Counted from the first letter of the stretch, positions 10,119 through 19,551 are shown. The stretch is DNA of 63,012 nucleotides from an uncultured bacterium (GCA_938040325.1 CALHXW010000053.1:1-63012); one strand, 5' to 3'. Numbers and translations: made by a program. The notes: generated by a model not told the origin, from the sequence alone.

Positions 10119-10147
10119 AGCGCCGCGCGGAGTCTCCGCGCGGCGCT
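10119..10147 (-). terminator. Intrinsic terminator of the 10181-11233 lipoprotein gene
   Basis: A perfect 13-bp stem (AGCGCCGCGCGGA and its complement) with a 3-nt loop. Read on the minus strand it is followed by TTTTTCGTT. It lies 34 bp past the stop codon of the minus-strand lipoprotein gene. Confidence 0.85.
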
Positions 10148-10180
10148 CGTCGTTTCGCGGGGCCAGCAAGGCCCGAGCGC

Positions 10181-11233
10181 CTACTTGGACGTCATGATCA
10201 TCTGGACGTCCATGTCCATGTCCATGGCCTGCTCTTGGTTGCCCATCTTCATCGACATCGACACCGACGACTTCACCGTCATGTCGCTAGCCTCAGGCAT
10301 CACCTTGGCCAGGTTGAACGTGGTCGTGCCCGTCCCTGAGCCCTTCAGCGACTTCAGGCGCGCGTCGGCGCCGGCCGGCATGTCCTTGGAGTCGATCTTC
10401 TGCGGCGCAGCCGTCTGGGCCAGCGAGAACTTGGTGTCGACCTTGTCGCCGTCGATCTTGACCACCTCAAAGGTCGCCGTCTGCGCGATCTTCATGCCGT
10501 TCTGGTCGATCGCCTGGACGACCTTCCACTTCGCACCCACGCCGACGGGCTCCTCCGGCAGCGGGATCGACATCTGGTCCATCGACTGCTTGAAGCTGTC
10601 GACCATCTGCTTCATCTGCGGATTGGCACCCGCGGGCATCTGAAGCTCACCCGCCGTGGCATAGCCTCGGCTTGTGACCGTGGCCTTACCAGCCATGCCC
10701 ACCAGCCCGTTGATGCCTTGCTTCATCGCCGTGACAACGCCAGGGTCGACGCCGTCACGAGCGACCACGTCGACACTGTCGAGCTTGAAGCCGTAGGTCG
10801 CGTCGCCGGCCTTGTTCACGCTATCGACCTTGACGCTCATGTTCATCTTCATGCCGGGCAGCTTCATCGGCATCTTCTGCCCGCCCATGCCCATCTTCAT
10901 GTCCATGTTCATGACCATGCTGGCGGCCTGGGTGTCGCCTGCTTTGGGCTTGAGGCGCAGGGCGCGCTTCGGATCCGAGCCAGCGTCTACGAGCGTCACG
11001 GTCGGTCCGGAGGCTGCTGCTGCCGCGGCTTTCTTGCCTGTCAACGCAGCGGTATTCACCGCCTTCTTCGAGTGCGCCTCGGCCTTGTCGCCCTTATCAG
11101 CAGCGGTGGCTGCGCCCGACTTGGCCTCGACCTTCTCTGCTGCCGGCGCCTTGTCGGCGGCGGCGTTTTCGGCCTTCTTGTCGCAGCCCCAGATGGCAAG
11201 CGTACAGATCACAGCGATTGCCATGCGTTTCAT
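10181..11233 (-). CDS. Lipoprotein of unknown function, paralogue of the next gene upstream
   Basis: 350 residues with a signal peptide and lipobox LAIWGC, then a Lys/Ala/Glu-rich low-complexity linker to about residue 80. The globular part shares MSIPLPEEPVGVGAKWKV with MSIPLPAEAVGVGARWQV in the 11405-12424 protein, so the two are diverged duplicates. A Met-rich stretch (MNMDMKMGMGGQKMPMKL) lies near residues 105-125. No enzyme motif was recognised; a periplasmic or outer-membrane-anchored protein is likely. A strong terminator follows. Confidence 0.8.
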   Translation of the reverse strand: MKRMAIAVICTLAIWGCDKKAENAAADKAPAAEKVEAKSGAATAADKGDKAEAHSKKAVNTAALTGKKAAAAAASGPTVTLVDAGSDPKRALRLKPKAGDTQAASMVMNMDMKMGMGGQKMPMKLPGMKMNMSVKVDSVNKAGDATYGFKLDSVDVVARDGVDPGVVTAMKQGINGLVGMAGKATVTSRGYATAGELQMPAGANPQMKQMVDSFKQSMDQMSIPLPEEPVGVGAKWKVVQAIDQNGMKIAQTATFEVVKIDGDKVDTKFSLAQTAAPQKIDSKDMPAGADARLKSLKGSGTGTTTFNLAKVMPEASDMTVKSSVSMSMKMGNQEQAMDMDMDVQMIMTSK

Positions 11234-11404
11234 GTGTCGTCTCCTGATGTTTGAGCGGGAGGCATGACCTGCATCCCTGGGCCGGGTTTAACGACCCGGC
11301 CGCCGTTGGTCAACGCACGGTCCTGCGCGATCGTTCAACCGCGCTTGGGCGCCCCAGAGCGAGTCACACGTCTGTCCGGGGTGGCTGGTCATGCGCCAGG
11401 CCGA

Positions 11405-12424
11405 TCACTCGCCGGGCGAGACCGTCACCGAGACGACGCCGGAGGCAGGCATCTCCTGGCCATCGATCTCCGTCGTCATCTCAAACCGGATCGTCGTATG
11501 GCCCGTGGCGTTGTTGAGGCGTGCCGGGGTGATCGTCAGCCGGGACTCGCCGCTACCGGTGAAGCTCGTGACGGTCTGCACTGGCCCCTTGCCACCCCGT
11601 CCCTCTCTCTCGAAGGGGGTGTCGGCCGTCAGCGTCGAGGTGATCGAGACGACGACCGCATCGTCAACGAACTCCAGGACCTCCACCGTCGAGACTTCAT
11701 GGATCGCCAGCCCTTCGATGCCGTTCATCTTCGTTGCGCGCTCGACTTGCCAGCGTGCGCCGACCCCGACGGCTTCGGCCGGCAGCGGGATGCTCATGTT
11801 GTTACGAGAGCTCTGCATCGACTCCACCAACTCGATCGCTTCGTCGCCCGTACCGACAGGAAGCTCTACCTCAGGCTTACCGACGAAGCCGCGTTCATCG
11901 ACGCTTGCCGTGAGCACCGTGCCGTTGAGCTTCTCAAGCTGCGCGTTCATCAAAGCGAGCATGGCGTCTTGCACACCTTCGCGCCCGCCGGCGGCGAAGC
12001 TCTCGAGGTTCGTGACGAGCTTGTCAGGGCCGTCCTCGACCGGAACGATCGTCATGCGGCTCTCAACCTGCATCACCGGCAGCGCGACCTCGAGCTCACG
12101 GCCGCCGAACTCCAAGGTCATGTCGGAGATGATGCTCATGCTGGCTGAGAACGACGAGCTCTCATCTGCAGCTGGAACGCGCAGCAGCTTCAACGGCTCC
12201 TCGCCAGCCTCCAAAAGGACCACCTGAACGCTGCCGTCGTCGTTGTTGGCTGGGCTATCGGCCATGTCTTCGCTCGACCGCTCGGCCGTGCTGACTTCGG
12301 CACGGCGCTCAACGGGGTTGTCGTCTCCCGGCGCTCTTGTCGGGGGGCTCGATGCACAGGCGGTCAGTACAAAGAGGGTCGTCGCGGCGGTCATGCATGC
12401 TGCGAGGTAAGACGGTCGTTTCAT
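11405..12424 (-). CDS. Lipoprotein of unknown function, paralogue of the downstream gene
   Basis: 339 residues from the ATG at 12422-12424 (MKRPSYLAACM), with TTGGAGGG at good spacing; an in-frame ATG 12 bp upstream is less likely. The signal peptide ends in the lipobox LTAC. After an acidic linker it shares the MSIPLPxExVGVGARW segment and a similar length with the 10181-11233 lipoprotein. The two lie in the same direction 171 bp apart, consistent with tandem duplication followed by divergence. Function unknown. Confidence 0.8.
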   Translation of the reverse strand: MKRPSYLAACMTAATTLFVLTACASSPPTRAPGDDNPVERRAEVSTAERSSEDMADSPANNDDGSVQVVLLEAGEEPLKLLRVPAADESSSFSASMSIISDMTLEFGGRELEVALPVMQVESRMTIVPVEDGPDKLVTNLESFAAGGREGVQDAMLALMNAQLEKLNGTVLTASVDERGFVGKPEVELPVGTGDEAIELVESMQSSRNNMSIPLPAEAVGVGARWQVERATKMNGIEGLAIHEVSTVEVLEFVDDAVVVSITSTLTADTPFEREGRGGKGPVQTVTSFTGSGESRLTITPARLNNATGHTTIRFEMTTEIDGQEMPASGVVSVTVSPGE

Positions 12425-12579
12425 CGAGCCCTCCAAGGGACTGGGGCAGACCGTTTTCTAGCAAGGATTCCAGCAAGGGCAAGGAGCTGCGGTCCGGATA
12501 TCGCCCACAGTCGTCGTCGAGCAGCGAGCGCTTCGTTGGCGCAGGAGATGCCCAGCGTGGACTACGCTGTGGTCCGCAA

Positions 12580-13815
12580 TCAGCTGACCTCTTCGAGGGC
12601 CTCAAGCACGAGCTTCGGGCGAATGACACCCTTGAAGCCGACGACCAGTGGTCGGTGTTCCGACTTGAGGTCGAGGGCCTTCTTGCTGCGTCCGAGGTTG
12701 CCTCGCATGGCCAAGAGCACGACGAGGTTCTTGGGTGCCGCTGCGGCGAGCAGCTCCTGGCGTCGCTCGAAGCGGGCGCGGTTCCAGGCCCAGGCAATGT
12801 CCACATAGGCCTTACGGCCGTCGACGTGCTTGGCGAGATAGTCGGGCACCAACACGTCGCGTCCGTCGAGGTTGATGAGCGTCGCGCCTTTGCTGAGTTT
12901 CCAGTCCGAGCCGAGCTTTCGAAAGCCCTTCTCGAAGGCAACCTGTTCGCTGGAGACCCAGGTACCTTGGTCGCGGGCAGCTCCAACCAGGCCGGTCTCG
13001 TGGTCGAGGATGAGCTTCGTCGGCCGCTTCTGCTTGCCCCAGAGCACCTCCGCTTCGAGTCTCCACGACTCGACCAGCGTGAGCCCTGGCAGAAGCATCG
13101 CGAGCTGCAGACCGTAGCGCGAGGTCTCTCGGAAGATGGAGAGTGGACCATCGAGGGTGAGGCGCCAGCCGGGGCCTCCGTCGTCGCGCGTTAGCGGCGT
13201 GGCTTCGAGCATCAGGCGCCGGAACTTGATCAGGCGAAAGAGCTGCCGTGCACGCGTCGCCTTGATTCCCGGCAGATCGATCCGGACTTGGCGAGCCCGA
13301 AGCAGCAGCGCCTGGGCGAGCGACATGTTGTAGCGGTGGAGCAGCTCTTCGGCGGTTGGCGACTCGACCTCGGTCAGGATTTCCTCGCGACGAAGATCGG
13401 CGTAGAGACCGGCCTCAACGTCCTCGCCGCTGATGCCAAGCTCTGCCGCTGCGTTGGCGATGATCGCGGTCCGACCGGATGGGCCGTCGCCGGTGGGGTC
13501 GACCGGCCACTGGGCGCCGGCCAGTCGAAACACGCACTCGCGGATCACGCCGGGGGCCACGGGAGCACGGGTCTCGACGGTCGCCCGATCGAGCAGCAGC
13601 TTGGCCAGTCCTCGCTGCAGCAGGTAGTCCGCTGAGCTGCCGACGTGGTCGGCGATCGCCTCGTCGAGCTCACCAACCGTCTTGTCGACGTGACTCGCGT
13701 AGAGCTCGACCAGCCGCGCTGCTTCACCTCGAGTGCGAACGTCTTCTGGGGCGACCCACTTGGGCCGCAGCACGCCAGAGCGGACCGTCGCCCGCGCAAG
13801 ATCAGCGGTAAGCAC
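12580..13815 (-). CDS. Bax1-like nuclease (DUF790), partner of the XPB-type helicase
   Basis: 411 residues from the GTG at 13813-13815, preceded by GGAGGGAG; it overlaps the end of the helicase gene by 14 nt. The family (DUF790, Bax1 or 'binds archaeal XPB') is a nuclease that works with XPB helicase in archaea. The C-terminal part carries a PD-(D/E)xK-like core: VPDY at 323-326 and YVDIAW at 337-342. The N-terminal region (RGLAKLLLDR near 68-77) is typical of the family. It is the last gene of a four-gene minus-strand operon. Assignment is from sequence pattern and gene pairing; the cleavage polarity cannot be told. Confidence 0.85.
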   Translation of the reverse strand: MLTADLARATVRSGVLRPKWVAPEDVRTRGEAARLVELYASHVDKTVGELDEAIADHVGSSADYLLQRGLAKLLLDRATVETRAPVAPGVIRECVFRLAGAQWPVDPTGDGPSGRTAIIANAAAELGISGEDVEAGLYADLRREEILTEVESPTAEELLHRYNMSLAQALLLRARQVRIDLPGIKATRARQLFRLIKFRRLMLEATPLTRDDGGPGWRLTLDGPLSIFRETSRYGLQLAMLLPGLTLVESWRLEAEVLWGKQKRPTKLILDHETGLVGAARDQGTWVSSEQVAFEKGFRKLGSDWKLSKGATLINLDGRDVLVPDYLAKHVDGRKAYVDIAWAWNRARFERRQELLAAAAPKNLVVLLAMRGNLGRSKKALDLKSEHRPLVVGFKGVIRPKLVLEALEEVS

Positions 13816-15211
13816 CGTGCTCCCTCCGTCGCTCGCTGGAGCGTTCTTCGCCGGTCTCGACCGTGACCAGCTCGTAGAGGATGGCCTGCTTGCCTTCTTT
13901 CTTGCGCAAGATGCGACCCAATCGCTGCACATGTTCGCGCACGCTCGATGAGCCGCTGAGCACGACCCCGACCTGCGCGGCCGGAAGGTCGACGCCTTCG
14001 TTGAGGACGCGCGATGTGACGATCGCGCGGATGGCTCCGCTCTCAAACGCAGCGAGGGTTGCCCGGCGCTCTTTCGCCGGCGTCTGGTGTGTGATTGCCG
14101 GCATGAGGTGGCGACGAGAGATGCGATAGACGGTGTCGTTGTCGGCCGTGAAGACGATGGTGGGGTCGCGCCCGTGGCTGGCGAGGAGCTTGGCGAGCGC
14201 GTCGAGCTTGCTCTCGCACTGCAGTGCGATACGGCGCTGCTCACGCCATGCTCGAAATGCCCTTCGGCCAACCGGCGAGCGTGAGCTCAGCATGATGAAC
14301 TGGCCCCAGCCGTCGGGCCGCGACATGCGGATCCCCTTCTGGTTGACGAAGCTTCGGTAGAGGGCGCGCTCACGCTCATAAGCCTCGCGCTCGGCGTCGC
14401 TGAGGTGCACCCGGACCCGCTCGGTCTGGTACGGCGCGAGAAAACGGCCCTGGAGGTCCTTGATCTCCCGGCGAAAGATGATCGGTCCGATCAGCCGGTC
14501 GAGACGCTCGTGGCCACCGTCGCTGCGCTCTGGCGTGGCGGTGAGGCCCAGCCGGAACGGGGCGATCGAGCACTCAGCAGCCTGCGAGTAGCTCGCACCT
14601 GGGAGGTGGTGGCACTCGTCAAAGACGACGAGCCCGAAGCGATCGCCAAAGCGCGGCATGTGCAGATAGGCCGAGTCGTAGGTCGTGACGGTGATGTCGC
14701 GGACGTCGTAGTCGCCGCCTCCGACCGAGCCAACCGGGAAGTCGCCTTCGGGTCCGGCGAAGGCGCGCCCAAGGTTGGCCACCCACTGGTTCATGAGGTC
14801 GATGGTCGGCGCAACGATCAGCGTTGACCGGCCGGTCACTCGGATGGCGAGCTCGGCGACGTAGCTCTTGCCCGAGCCCGTCGGTAGGACAACGGTCCCG
14901 CGACGGCTCTGTTGGCGCCATGCAGCGAGGGCGCCAGCCTGGTGGGGGTAGGGCGTGCGGGCGCCTTCGGGGGCGAGCTCAAGCTGCGTGTAGCGGCGGG
15001 CCTCATCGTTGACGCTGAGGCCTGCACGAATCAACACGGCGAGTGCCCGCCGGTAGCTGATCGCTTGGCCGCGGAGTCGGCCGCCCGCGCGCGGATCGGC
15101 CTGAAAGCCCAGCTGACGTAGCACGCTCGCAACCGGCTCATCCAGCTCGGCACTGCCGGCCCCGCCATCGACCAGCAGCGTTCCTTGGTCGAAGCCAAGG
15201 GTGACGCTCAT
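13802..15211 (-). CDS. XPB/Rad25-like superfamily 2 DNA helicase
   Basis: 469 residues from the ATG at 15209-15211. Motif I is LPTGSGKS at 109-116, the Walker B is FDECHH at 197-202, motif III is LTATPER at 223-229, and motif VI is QRLGRILR at 429-436. An N-terminal damage-recognition-like region of about 80 residues precedes the helicase core, and a helical insert near 270-330 fits the XPB thumb. Likely role: 3'-5' DNA unwinding or bubble opening, coupled to the adjoining Bax1-like nuclease. Its ATG overlaps the TGA of the RNB gene (ATGA), so translation is probably coupled. Longer upstream frames here are out-of-phase or untranslated extensions. Confidence 0.9.
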   Translation of the reverse strand: MSVTLGFDQGTLLVDGGAGSAELDEPVASVLRQLGFQADPRAGGRLRGQAISYRRALAVLIRAGLSVNDEARRYTQLELAPEGARTPYPHQAGALAAWRQQSRRGTVVLPTGSGKSYVAELAIRVTGRSTLIVAPTIDLMNQWVANLGRAFAGPEGDFPVGSVGGGDYDVRDITVTTYDSAYLHMPRFGDRFGLVVFDECHHLPGASYSQAAECSIAPFRLGLTATPERSDGGHERLDRLIGPIIFRREIKDLQGRFLAPYQTERVRVHLSDAEREAYERERALYRSFVNQKGIRMSRPDGWGQFIMLSSRSPVGRRAFRAWREQRRIALQCESKLDALAKLLASHGRDPTIVFTADNDTVYRISRRHLMPAITHQTPAKERRATLAAFESGAIRAIVTSRVLNEGVDLPAAQVGVVLSGSSSVREHVQRLGRILRKKEGKQAILYELVTVETGEERSSERRREHGAYR

Positions 15212-17220
15212 CGCCCAGCATCTCCGTGGCTGCCATCTGCGACCCGGCGCAACACCAAGCGGTCGGCGCGTGCATCGGCGGCTTCGACCTCGAGCACGAG
15301 ACGGTCGCCGATGGCTGTGGGGCCCTTGAGCTTGATCGGCACGGTCATGCCGAGGAGATCGAGCTCCACGAGCCAACGCCGGCCAAGCTCGCGCACGATC
15401 TGACCTTCGAGCTTTAGATCGAAGTGCCGCTCGAGGTAGCGAATGGCCCAGAAGCGCTTGCTCTCGTTCTCGACGCGTCGGATGGCGGTGGTCGAGCGCT
15501 CGATCGGCTCGAAGGCGCCGCGCAGCTGGCCCAGGGAGTAGGCGGGTTGGCGAGACGCCAGCCAGCGCGAGAGCTGCTGGTGCATCAGCAGGTCCGTGTA
15601 GCGCCGTAGCGGGCTCGTCAGCTGGGTGTAGGCTGCGACACCCAGGGTGAAGTGACCCGAGACCTTCGTGGTCAAGACGCTCGGCTTGAGGCGCTTGAGG
15701 ATGGCGTGTTGCGCGGCCTGGTCGGTGACGTTGCCGTGGGCCGCGAGTACCCCGTCCGGCGTTGCTTGGGTCCGGAAGATGCAGGGGATTTCCTGCTCGA
15801 CGCAGAACTGAGCGGCGCCGCTGCACGCGGCGATCATCAGCTCGCTGACGAGCTGGCGACCAGGGTTGTAGGGGTCTCCACGCTTGATGCGGATGTCGCC
15901 ATCGGCGTCGACCGCAAGGTAGACCTCATTGCGCTGGAAGAAGAGCGCTCCGAGCTCGCGGCGCGCGTTGCGGTGCCGGTCCATAAACGACGCGGCCCGC
16001 TGCAGCAGCTCGCGTAGCTTGGGGTCGGCATCGTCGGCCTCACCGGAGAGCAGCGCATCCGCCTGCTCGTAGCTGAGCTGGTGGTCGACCTGACAGGTCA
16101 CTCGGCGGATGTCGAAGCCGATCGGTCGCCCGGTCGCGTCGAGCTCAAACGAGAAGTCGAGGGCGGTGCGTTCTTCTCCCGCACGCAGGCTCGCTGCGAC
16201 CTCACCGATGCTGCGCGGCAGCATCGGGAAGTTGCCGGTTGGCAGGTAGAGCGTGGAGCCGCGGGCCCTTGCAGCGTCGTCGACCACGCCGCCGCGCGGG
16301 ACCCAGGCTGCGGCGTCCGCGATCAGGACGTGGAGCCGCTCGCCGACAAGCGCAAAGGCGTCGTCGACCTCGGTCGTGCTGGGGTCATCGATGGCAACGG
16401 TGAGTGCGCCGCGCAGGTCCTCGCCGATCCGGCCAAAGGACGGGGTGGCGTCGGCGGCCGCTGCGAGTACCTCGGCGGAGAATCCTTGAGGCAGGCCGCT
16501 GCGCCAAAGCGAGAGGTTCTCGTCGCGGCTGAACTCGCCGATGTCGACGAGCAGCTGAAAGGCACCGGTCAGCGGTCGCTCGAGCGCTCGAAGGATGCGC
16601 TTGCCCTCGGCAAAGCCCTTGGCGTCGCCCTGCGCGCACGCGAGCCCACGAAGCTCAGGCAGCGAGACGGCGAGCGCTGCGTGTTGCTCGTCGGTTGGGG
16701 TCTCGCCAGCCAGCCGCGCTTTGATCGCTTCGATGCATCCGGTCTCTTGGCGCTGCTTGGCCTCTGCCGCGGTCCGCTTAGCGACCAGCTGGGAGACCTC
16801 TTCGGCCGTCCGGCGGGTCATCGTGTGCTGACGAATCCGGTAGAGGAGCGGGTCTTCAAAGACGGCCAGCACGAGCGCGTCGACCTGGAGGGCAGGTGCC
16901 GCGTCGCAGCCCGGGAGCGCGGCGGCAGCGGTCGCAACCGTGTCGACCGTCGCGTCGGCAACCGCGGTCCACGCGGCGTCAAGGTCGGCCGACGCCGCCA
17001 AGTTGCGCACGCGCTCAAGGTAGTCGCTGAGGCGTTCGGCGCTGGGCAGCACCGACGCTCCGAGCCAAAAGAGTCGGGCCCGCGCGACCTTTTGCTCAGT
17101 TCCCGATAGGTCGGTGATGTCGATACGTGCGCCGCCGTCGGCCCCTCGGACCCAGACCGGCTCCAAGCGACCATCGACCGCCATCCAAGCCACCGTCTGC
17201 GCTGTCACAAGCTCACTCAT
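15208..17220 (-). CDS. RNB-domain (RNase II/R family) exoribonuclease
   Basis: 670 residues. The catalytic RNB domain begins near residue 270 with AIDDPSTTEVDDAF (276-289): by alignment with RNase II, D278, D286 and D287 keep the metal-binding Asp positions, but the position equivalent to D207 is Glu (E284). The later signature LTSPLRRYTDLLMHQQL is intact. The N-terminal 260 residues are divergent, and a short C-terminal S1-like tail ends the protein. Predicted 3'-5' exoribonuclease. It overlaps recD2-like by 8 nt upstream and the helicase by 4 nt downstream, an unusual setting for an RNase. Confidence 0.9.
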   Translation of the reverse strand: MSELVTAQTVAWMAVDGRLEPVWVRGADGGARIDITDLSGTEQKVARARLFWLGASVLPSAERLSDYLERVRNLAASADLDAAWTAVADATVDTVATAAAALPGCDAAPALQVDALVLAVFEDPLLYRIRQHTMTRRTAEEVSQLVAKRTAAEAKQRQETGCIEAIKARLAGETPTDEQHAALAVSLPELRGLACAQGDAKGFAEGKRILRALERPLTGAFQLLVDIGEFSRDENLSLWRSGLPQGFSAEVLAAAADATPSFGRIGEDLRGALTVAIDDPSTTEVDDAFALVGERLHVLIADAAAWVPRGGVVDDAARARGSTLYLPTGNFPMLPRSIGEVAASLRAGEERTALDFSFELDATGRPIGFDIRRVTCQVDHQLSYEQADALLSGEADDADPKLRELLQRAASFMDRHRNARRELGALFFQRNEVYLAVDADGDIRIKRGDPYNPGRQLVSELMIAACSGAAQFCVEQEIPCIFRTQATPDGVLAAHGNVTDQAAQHAILKRLKPSVLTTKVSGHFTLGVAAYTQLTSPLRRYTDLLMHQQLSRWLASRQPAYSLGQLRGAFEPIERSTTAIRRVENESKRFWAIRYLERHFDLKLEGQIVRELGRRWLVELDLLGMTVPIKLKGPTAIGDRLVLEVEAADARADRLVLRRVADGSHGDAGR

Positions 17221-19402
17221 CTCGAGGACGCTCCATCTCGTGCCGTAGGCGCGCAGCCAGTCCGCTGAAGCGCGTTGCTTCGTCGCGTGCGGACACGCAT
17301 AGCTTCATCGCTCGCGGCGTGCCGACCAGCACGACCAGCCGCTTGCCACGGGTGACCCCCGTATACAAGAGGTTTCGGCGCAGCATCTTGAAGTGTTGGG
17401 TGCTCACAGGCATCACGACGGCAGGGTATTCGCTACCTTGCGACTTGTGCACGGTGACCGCGTAGGCAAGCACGAGATCGTCGCTGTGCTGGGCTTCGTA
17501 GAGGACCGGCCGCTGGTCGATCGACGCCAAGAGGGTCTTGCGCTTGGGGTCGACGCGCTCGACGTAGCCCATGTCACCGTTGAAGACCGAGCGGTCGTAG
17601 TCGTTTCGGATCTGCATGACCTTGTCGCCCACCCGGAAGCCCAGCGCGGTCTCCGTGTCGTCATCGCCAGGGTTGAGCAGGTCGCGCAGCGCGGTGTTGA
17701 GCCGGTCGACCCCGATTGCGCCTGTTCGCATGGGCGTCAAGACCTGGACGTCGGCGACAGAGTCCAGACCAAAGCGCTCGGGAATTCGCTCGCTGACTAG
17801 GTGCTCCATCATGGCGCGGATGTCGTCCGGGTCGTCACGCTCGATGAAGTAGAAGTCCTGCAGTGGCGTGCCCGGCGGAGTGGGCGCGATGGGCTGGCCT
17901 GAGTTGATGGCGTGGGCGGCGTCGACGATGGCGGAGCCCTCGCCCTGACGAAAGATGCGATCGAGCCGCGCCACGGGCACATGCTCGACCGAGAGCAGGT
18001 CAAGCAGCGGCGAGCCAGGTCCGACGGGCGGCAGCTGGTCCGAGTCGCCCACGAGGACCACACGCGCGTGACTCGGGATCGCACGCACCAGCGCGTCGAA
18101 GAGCTGGAGATCGATCATCGACGCCTCGTCGACCACGATCAGATCGATGTCGAGCGGTGCATCGGCGTCGCGCTGGAACCGGCCCTCCCGCGGCGAGAAC
18201 TCCAGCAGCCGGTGGATCGTGGACGCATGTTGGCCCGTCGCTTCAGAGAGCCGCTTCGCAGCGCGTCCGGTCGGGGCGGCAAGCGCGATGCGGCGCTCTT
18301 CGATGTCGGCGGCGACGGCTTTGAGGAGCGTGCGCACGAGGGTTGTCTTGCCGGTTCCAGGCCCGCCGGTCACGACCACGAAGCCGCGCTCGAACGCGAG
18401 CTGCACGGCTCGCGTCTGTCCGTCCGCAAGCTCAAGACCGAGGCTTGTCGCGGCCTCGGCGATCGAGGCTTTCACCTCGTCTCGGTCATCCACGTGGCGC
18501 GGCGGGCGACTCAAGAACGTCGCGACCTGCTTGGATGCGCGGTGCTCTGCGGCGTAGAGCTTCGGTAGGTAGACGGCCTCGTCGCCCGATGAGCCGGGCG
18601 GATGCGAAAGGGCAACCTTGCCATCGGCTGCGAGCGCGCTGAGCGCAGGCGTGACCATGCTCTCATCAACCTTGAGCAGCTCGGCCGCGGCGGCGATCAG
18701 CGTAGGCCGCCACAGAAAGCTGTGTCCGTCGTCGCGTGCCACGCGCAGGCAGTGATAGACGCCTGCACGGAGTCGCCCGAGGGCGTCATGGGCGATGTTG
18801 AGGCCGCGGGCGACCTGATCGGCGCGATGGAAGCCGATGCCATGGACGTCCTCAGCGAGCTTGAAGGGCTCGCGTCGGACGAGGCTGACCGAGTCGTCGC
18901 CGTAGCGCCGGTAGATGCGCATGGCCATGCCGCGCGTCATGCCGAGCCCCATCAGAAAGATGAGTGCTTCTTGGGGGCCGCGACGCTCTTGAAGCGCAGA
19001 GACGATCTTGACTGAGCGCTTCTTGCCGATGCCTGGGACCTCCGCCAGTCGCTCAGGCGTGTCGCGAATGATGGCTAGGGTCTCGGTGCCAAAGTGCTCG
19101 ACGATCCGCTTGGCAAACGAGGGGCCGATCCCTGCGACGAAGCCTGACGCCAGGTACGAGGTGAGCCCCTTTTTCGTCGCGGGCACGAGCTCCACCCAGC
19201 GCTCCACCCGGAACTGCTTGCCGTACTTGGCGTGGTTGTCGACGCGGCCGTCGCAGCGGACGTTCATGCCTGCTTGTAGGCCTGGCATCGTGCCGACGAT
19301 GGTGACTTCACCACCGACGACGCCAACCGTGGCAATCGTCCAGAACGTGTCGCCGTCCGAGTACCGAATGCGCTGAACTTTGCCCTCGATCACCGTATCC
19401 AT
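17213..19402 (-). CDS. recD2: RecD2-like ATP-dependent DNA helicase
   Basis: 729 residues, full length for RecD2. The N-terminal OB-like segment (1-75) is followed by helix-hairpin-helix repeats (GIGPSFAKRI near 91, VPGIGKKRS near 122). The Walker A is GGPGTGKT at 346-353, Walker B is IVVDEASM, and the C-terminal UvrD-like part has VTVHKSQGSEY. Known RecD2 proteins are 5'-3' superfamily 1B helicases acting outside RecBCD. It is first in the operon; its start lies directly beside a 7-bp inverted repeat (19403-19419) in the divergent promoter region. Confidence 0.92.
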   Translation of the reverse strand: MDTVIEGKVQRIRYSDGDTFWTIATVGVVGGEVTIVGTMPGLQAGMNVRCDGRVDNHAKYGKQFRVERWVELVPATKKGLTSYLASGFVAGIGPSFAKRIVEHFGTETLAIIRDTPERLAEVPGIGKKRSVKIVSALQERRGPQEALIFLMGLGMTRGMAMRIYRRYGDDSVSLVRREPFKLAEDVHGIGFHRADQVARGLNIAHDALGRLRAGVYHCLRVARDDGHSFLWRPTLIAAAAELLKVDESMVTPALSALAADGKVALSHPPGSSGDEAVYLPKLYAAEHRASKQVATFLSRPPRHVDDRDEVKASIAEAATSLGLELADGQTRAVQLAFERGFVVVTGGPGTGKTTLVRTLLKAVAADIEERRIALAAPTGRAAKRLSEATGQHASTIHRLLEFSPREGRFQRDADAPLDIDLIVVDEASMIDLQLFDALVRAIPSHARVVLVGDSDQLPPVGPGSPLLDLLSVEHVPVARLDRIFRQGEGSAIVDAAHAINSGQPIAPTPPGTPLQDFYFIERDDPDDIRAMMEHLVSERIPERFGLDSVADVQVLTPMRTGAIGVDRLNTALRDLLNPGDDDTETALGFRVGDKVMQIRNDYDRSVFNGDMGYVERVDPKRKTLLASIDQRPVLYEAQHSDDLVLAYAVTVHKSQGSEYPAVVMPVSTQHFKMLRRNLLYTGVTRGKRLVVLVGTPRAMKLCVSARDEATRFSGLAARLRHEMERPRDE

Positions 19403-19419
19403 GGTGCGACGATCGCACC
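19403..19419. promoter_or_regulatory. Inverted repeat abutting the recD2-like start codon
   Basis: GGTGCGA-CGA-TCGCACC, 7-bp perfect arms with a 3-nt spacer, directly upstream of the ATG of the helicase operon. It occupies the place where a ribosome-binding site would lie; none is visible. It could be an operator or an mRNA hairpin that limits initiation. No regulator is identified. Confidence 0.4.
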
Positions 19420-19551
19420 GGCTCGCAGGTCCCGCAAGCGAGCACCGTCAACGATGTCGTTTGCGGGTCTTGGGTTCCTTGCCTTAGAGCGTACACGCGA
19501 GTAGCTTTCGGCCGCGCGGAATAGGACGGCGCCCTGTCGCCATACGACCCT

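Noticed and set aside
16081..17109. Plus-strand frame of 342 codons opposite the RNB exoribonuclease gene
   Set aside because: Shadow of the minus-strand gene; no start signal, no recognisable domain.
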